Positions 5,872 through 8,524 of a DNA stretch of 8,524 bases are shown here, in pieces. A program made the position numbers and the translations under genes. Below the pieces are notes generated by a model. That model did no database searches, was not told the DNA's origin, and saw only the letters and a list, made by a program, of their open reading frames with translations. The stretch is taken from contig JAUIJG010000220.1 in assembly GCA_030431355.1 (NCBI GenBank), positions 1 to 8,524 on the forward strand, written 5' to 3'. The number at the start of each line of letters is the position of its first letter. Positions within the stretch are counted from its first letter, which is position 1. The stretch is from a bacterium (lineage in GTDB: Bacteria; Cyanobacteriota; Vampirovibrionia; Obscuribacterales; Obscuribacteraceae).

Positions 5872-6866
5872 ATGCTGATGTTCAAGTTTGAACTGTGACC
5901 GGGGTAGAGTTTAGCTTGCGGGTTGATATGAACAACCGCGAAGTTAACTGCTGTTGCCGCTTCAGCCGCGCCGGTGGCGATTAGCTTGAGCTTGGCTGTG
6001 TGAGCGGCGATGTCTCCGGCAGCATAGATGCCATCAACGTTGGTTTCCATCTTCTCGTTAACGAGGATGGCGTTTTTCTCCATTTCAATTCCCCACTGTC
6101 TGAGGAAATCGAGGTTGATGACGAAGCCGACGTTCATGAGGAGACGATCTATTTGAATGGTCTCTTCTTTGCCGGTGCGATTGTCGAAGATAACCGCTTC
6201 CTGGATATGACCGTTACCCTTAACTTCTTTCAGTTCGTAGAAGGTTTTGATGTCGATCTTATTGCGCTTCATCTCTTCCACGGAGCTTTGTACAGCTCTG
6301 AACTGATCTCTTCTGTGGATCAGGGTGACCTTGTTGGCAAGTACGGAAAATTCATTTGCCCAGTCCACGGCGGAGTCTCCACCGCCCACGATGAGAACGT
6401 TCTTGTCTCTGAATTTCTCTTTGCTTTTCACCGCGTAGAAAACACAGTCCTCTTCCCAGGAATCAGGAATGTCGAGGTCGAGTTTCTTGGGCACGCAGGC
6501 TCCGGCACCCAGGGCGAGAAGGATAGTTTTGGAGAAGTGTTCGCTGTTCTTATCTGTCTGGATCTTCCAGATTTTTTCGCCTTCATGTTCGATGGTTTCA
6601 ACTGTGAGAACTTTTTCTCCCAGGATCACGGAAGGCTTGAAAAGCTGAGCCTGAGTTGCCAGGTTCTTAGCAAGATCCTTCGCCAGGATCTTAGGATGTC
6701 CTGCCACATCGTATACATATTTTTCGGGGTAGAGGGCAGTCAGCTGTCCTCCCAGTTCGGGAAGAACGTCGATAATTTTAGTCTTGAGTCCACGCAATCC
6801 AGCGTAAAAAGAGCCGAACAGACCGGTCGGACCGCCCCCAACTATTGTAATGTCAAATACATCCAT
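5868..6866 (-). CDS. Ferredoxin/flavodoxin-NADP+ reductase, YumC (thioredoxin-reductase-like) type
   Basis: This FAD enzyme moves electrons between NADPH and ferredoxin or flavodoxin in the cytosol. Its 332 residues match the Bacillus YumC type along the length. They include the FAD dinucleotide motif GGGPTG (10-15), LPELGGQLTALYPEKY (35-50), YDVAGHPK (52-59), the NADPH motif GGGDSA (161-166) with HRRDQFR (184-190) favouring NADPH, the FAD-binding AAGD (282-285), and the C-terminal KLKLIATGAAEAATAV and YPGHSS. The CxxC redox motif of thioredoxin reductase is absent; the region has single cysteines only (Cys124, Cys141). This argues for ferredoxin reductase rather than thioredoxin reductase. 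The ATG at 6866 is the only sensible start, but its ribosome site is weak: GGAG is 12 bases away. It is convergent with the hydrolase and divergent from the aldo/keto reductase across 152 bases. A ferredoxin gene is not visible nearby. Confidence 0.5.
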   Translation of the reverse strand: MDVFDITIVGGGPTGLFGSFYAGLRGLKTKIIDVLPELGGQLTALYPEKYVYDVAGHPKILAKDLAKNLATQAQLFKPSVILGEKVLTVETIEHEGEKIWKIQTDKNSEHFSKTILLALGAGACVPKKLDLDIPDSWEEDCVFYAVKSKEKFRDKNVLIVGGGDSAVDWANEFSVLANKVTLIHRRDQFRAVQSSVEEMKRNKIDIKTFYELKEVKGNGHIQEAVIFDNRTGKEETIQIDRLLMNVGFVINLDFLRQWGIEMEKNAILVNEKMETNVDGIYAAGDIAAHTAKLKLIATGAAEAATAVNFAVVHINPQAKLYPGHSSNLNISI

Positions 6867-7018
6867 ATTCCAAAGAGTCTCCAGCAGTTACGTCAGCTTG
6901 ACGGTTATTGTAATACACTATATCGGTTATTTGGTCCGGCATTCATCTTTCTTGAAGGTCTCGAAACAGGTTCGTTAACAGTCTTGGCAATTAGGAAATC
7001 AAAGGTAGCAGTTAAAGG
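6867..7018. promoter_or_regulatory. Divergent promoter region of the reductase and the aldo/keto reductase
   Basis: This 152-base gap must carry promoters for both genes. For the plus strand, TTGACG (6898-6903) and TATATC (6919-6924), 15 bases apart, is a possible but short-spaced promoter. On the minus strand TATAGT and TACAAT in the same stretch could be -10 elements, without a good -35. No operator palindrome or riboswitch is evident. Confidence 0.5.
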
Positions 7019-7978
7019 GTGAATTATCGAGCATTTGGAAAGAGCGGAATCAATGTCTCAGAGCTGGGTTTCGGCTGCTGGGCCATCGGGGGTAACGACC
7101 ACGGCATCAGCTATGGACCGGTTGATGATAAAGATTCAATTGTTGCTGTTGAAGAGGCCCTGGAGGCCGGTTGTAATTATTTCGATACGGCGGATGTCTA
7201 TGGCTGGGGTCATAGTGAGGAGCTTCTGGGCAGCTCTTTGAAATCCGTGCGGGATCGGGTTGTGATTGCCACGAAGGTCGGTAGCGACTTTTACCAGGGC
7301 TACGGCTTCCAGACATTTAGCGAAGAGTACATTCTGTTTGCTTTCAACAAAAGTCTCAACCGATTGCAGACCGATTACATCGACGTGTATCAACTCCACA
7401 GCCCGCCCCTTGACCTGATTGTGAGACCGGAGACTTTCTCCATATTCGAGCGCTTGAAGCAGGAAGGAAAAGTAAGAGCCTGGGGGCTTTCGGTTACCAC
7501 CGCCGAGGAGTCTCTGGCGGCTCTTGAACATGCCCGACCTGACTGCCTTCAAATTCCGATTAATATTTTTTGCTGTGATCGCCGCATGATTGAGGAGGTT
7601 CTGCCGACAGCCTACAAGCAAGGTTGTGCGCTGATTGCCAGAGAGCCACTGGCAAACGGATTTCTCTCCGGAAAGTATCCGCCCAACAGTACTTTTCCTG
7701 CCGGTGATATGCGGAGCAGCTGGCCCCTGGATTATGTCAATGCCCGGGTTAAAGCTTCCCAGGATCTGGAATTTTTAATTCGGCCAGGGGAAAGAACAAT
7801 GGCCCAGGCTGCCCTGCAATGGGTTCTCAAGATAAAAGAGCTATCCGTTGCCATAGTTGGCTGTAAGACCGAGATTCAGGTCAAAGAGAATCTCGGGGCA
7901 ACAGATGCTATGCCGCTTTCAAATGAGGAGCTAAATAGAATTAGCATGCTTCAGGCTTCAAACTTCGGGATGAAGTGA
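7019..7978 (+). CDS. Aldo/keto reductase
   Basis: This is an NADPH-dependent carbonyl reductase of the aldo/keto reductase superfamily; the substrate cannot be assigned. The 319-residue protein opens with the typical MNYRAFGKSGINVSELGFG. The catalytic tetrad is present: Asp56 and Tyr61 in YFDTADVYG, Lys86 in ATKVG, and His127 in QLHSP. The C-terminal cofactor-binding segment GCKTEIQVKENL (281-292) matches the usual GxxTxxQxxEN pattern. The start is GTG at 7019. It is fixed by an in-frame TAA only one codon upstream and by alignment of the first residues with the family. The ribosome site is poor: AAAGG lies 13 bases upstream and another purine run is directly adjacent. It is divergent from the ferredoxin-NADP reductase and convergent with the last gene. 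The FCCD segment (184-187) has adjacent cysteines, with no known role. Confidence 0.5.
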   Translation: MNYRAFGKSGINVSELGFGCWAIGGNDHGISYGPVDDKDSIVAVEEALEAGCNYFDTADVYGWGHSEELLGSSLKSVRDRVVIATKVGSDFYQGYGFQTFSEEYILFAFNKSLNRLQTDYIDVYQLHSPPLDLIVRPETFSIFERLKQEGKVRAWGLSVTTAEESLAALEHARPDCLQIPINIFCCDRRMIEEVLPTAYKQGCALIAREPLANGFLSGKYPPNSTFPAGDMRSSWPLDYVNARVKASQDLEFLIRPGERTMAQAALQWVLKIKELSVAIVGCKTEIQVKENLGATDAMPLSNEELNRISMLQASNFGMK

Positions 7979-7984
7979 AATTTT

Positions 7985-8016
7985 GACTTAGCAGCTTACC
8001 GACTTAGCGGCTGACC
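7985..8016. repeat. Tandem 16-bp direct repeat at the 3' end of two convergent genes
   Basis: GACTTAGCAGCTTACC is followed immediately by GACTTAGCGGCTGACC, matching at 14 of 16 positions. The second copy contains the stop and final codons of the minus-strand gene, and the first lies in the gap after the aldo/keto reductase stop. It looks like a small local duplication. No hairpin followed by a T-run is present, so it is not an obvious terminator. Confidence 0.5.
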
Positions 8017-8524
8017 ACTGTTTTGAGACGTTTGCCGTCAGCGGTATGAACAGGAACATGGTAGTGGCTGCCTGCTCCGGCGCTGTTGTAGTAGCTGCCG
8101 TTGGCGTATGCGTATGGATTGGCTTGCATGGCAGGATTAACAGTTGGTACGGCGGATGGGAGTTGGCGATACTGGTGACTCTGCATTTCCGGTGCCATAA
8201 CCATGGGCTCCGGATGCGGAACTACCACATGCTCTCTGTTGTCTTTCAGCACACGAGCGTGACTGGCTCCAGGAGCAGCAAAATGCAGTTGATTCATGCC
8301 GTGGGGCGCGGTATGAGGCATGGCGATGTTTGCACGGAATGCGGCATCGGCTTGTCTCTGTCTCTCCAATTCCTCTTCGTGTTTGCGTCTTGCTTCTTTG
8401 TCGGGAGTGTAGAAGTTGCCCATACGAGCGTTGGTTCTGATTGGCAGAGCGTTCTTTGTGGCGTTTACGATCTGGCGGTCTTGAAGGGCCCCGGCGGCGC
8501 GCTCGTTATCGACGGCATGCTCGC
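8004..8524 (-). CDS. Unrecognised protein with charged helix and His/Pro/Ala/Tyr-rich tail, start outside the window
   Basis: The frame ends with TAA at 8004-8006 and stays open to the right edge, giving 173 visible codons, so the N-terminus is probably missing. An internal ATG at 8423 could start a 139-residue product. It has no Shine-Dalgarno sequence, and the 33 codons before it read as a plausible protein, so I extend the gene to the edge. I do not recognise the family. The upstream part and residues after the ATG form a charged, probably helical segment (EARRKHEEELERQRQ). The rest is low complexity, rich in His, Pro, Ala, Met, Tyr, Asn and Gln, with no hydrophobic core, cysteine or membrane segment, and ends in a basic tail (KRLKTVVSR). 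It is probably disordered. It is convergent with the aldo/keto reductase, 25 bases away. No function can be assigned. Confidence 0.5.
   Translation of the reverse strand, partial: EHAVDNERAAGALQDRQIVNATKNALPIRTNARMGNFYTPDKEARRKHEEELERQRQADAAFRANIAMPHTAPHGMNQLHFAAPGASHARVLKDNREHVVVPHPEPMVMAPEMQSHQYRQLPSAVPTVNPAMQANPYAYANGSYYNSAGAGSHYHVPVHTADGKRLKTVVSR

Noticed and set aside
6915..6930. ACACTATAT as an NrdR half-box near the ferredoxin-NADP reductase
   Set aside because: Only the left half matches; the right half is unrelated and there is no paired site.
6000..7022. A 340-codon plus-strand open frame opposite the ferredoxin-NADP reductase
   Set aside because: It mirrors the reductase on the other strand, shows no recognisable domain, and the minus-strand frame has complete family motifs. 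It is a shadow.
7136..7621. A 161-codon minus-strand open frame opposite the aldo/keto reductase
   Set aside because: It lies within a gene with an intact catalytic tetrad and has no recognisable features.

Overview
The window looks like ordinary bacterial chromosome: tightly packed genes, short intergenic gaps, Shine-Dalgarno-like starts, factor-independent terminators and roughly balanced base composition (estimated by eye, not counted). No plasmid, phage, IS, CRISPR or RNA gene is visible. Nothing fixes the lineage. The B12-dependent ribonucleotide reductase, the YumC-type ferredoxin-NADP reductase and the two unrecognised proteins at the edges would suit an environmental bacterium. A member of the non-photosynthetic relatives of Cyanobacteria is one guess, held at low confidence.

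Layout from left to right. (1) Bases 1-1613, minus strand: the first 537 codons of a large unrecognised protein whose C-terminus lies beyond the left edge. (2) Bases 1786-4513, minus strand: a deoxynucleotide operon, nrdJ (class II ribonucleotide reductase, GTG start) followed by dcd (dCTP deaminase) and closed by a clear intrinsic terminator at 1786-1811. (3) Bases 4514-4844: a 331-base divergent intergenic region with a good -10 element and two NrdR-box-like sites exactly 31 bp apart facing nrdJ, plus two perfect inverted repeats nearer the plus-strand gene. (4) Bases 4845-5855, plus strand: an amidohydrolase-2 family TIM-barrel metal hydrolase. (5) Bases 5868-6866, minus strand: a YumC-type ferredoxin/flavodoxin-NADP+ reductase, convergent with the hydrolase and separated from it by 12 bases. 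(6) Bases 7019-7978, plus strand: an aldo/keto reductase divergent from the reductase. (7) Bases 8004-8524, minus strand: the C-terminal part of an unrecognised protein with a charged helix and a His/Pro/Ala/Tyr-rich tail; it stays open to the right edge.

The coherent unit is nrdJ-dcd. NrdJ reduces ribonucleotides with adenosylcobalamin, without needing oxygen, and Dcd turns dCTP towards dUTP/dUMP for thymidylate synthesis. The paired operator-like sites suggest that the dNTP-sensing repressor NrdR controls both genes. The other genes are single-gene units with no shared pathway evident. I found no clear new multi-gene system. The main leads are the NrdR-type promoter, the unrecognised 537+ residue protein with a perfect 14-bp palindrome upstream, and the modified catalytic loop of Dcd.
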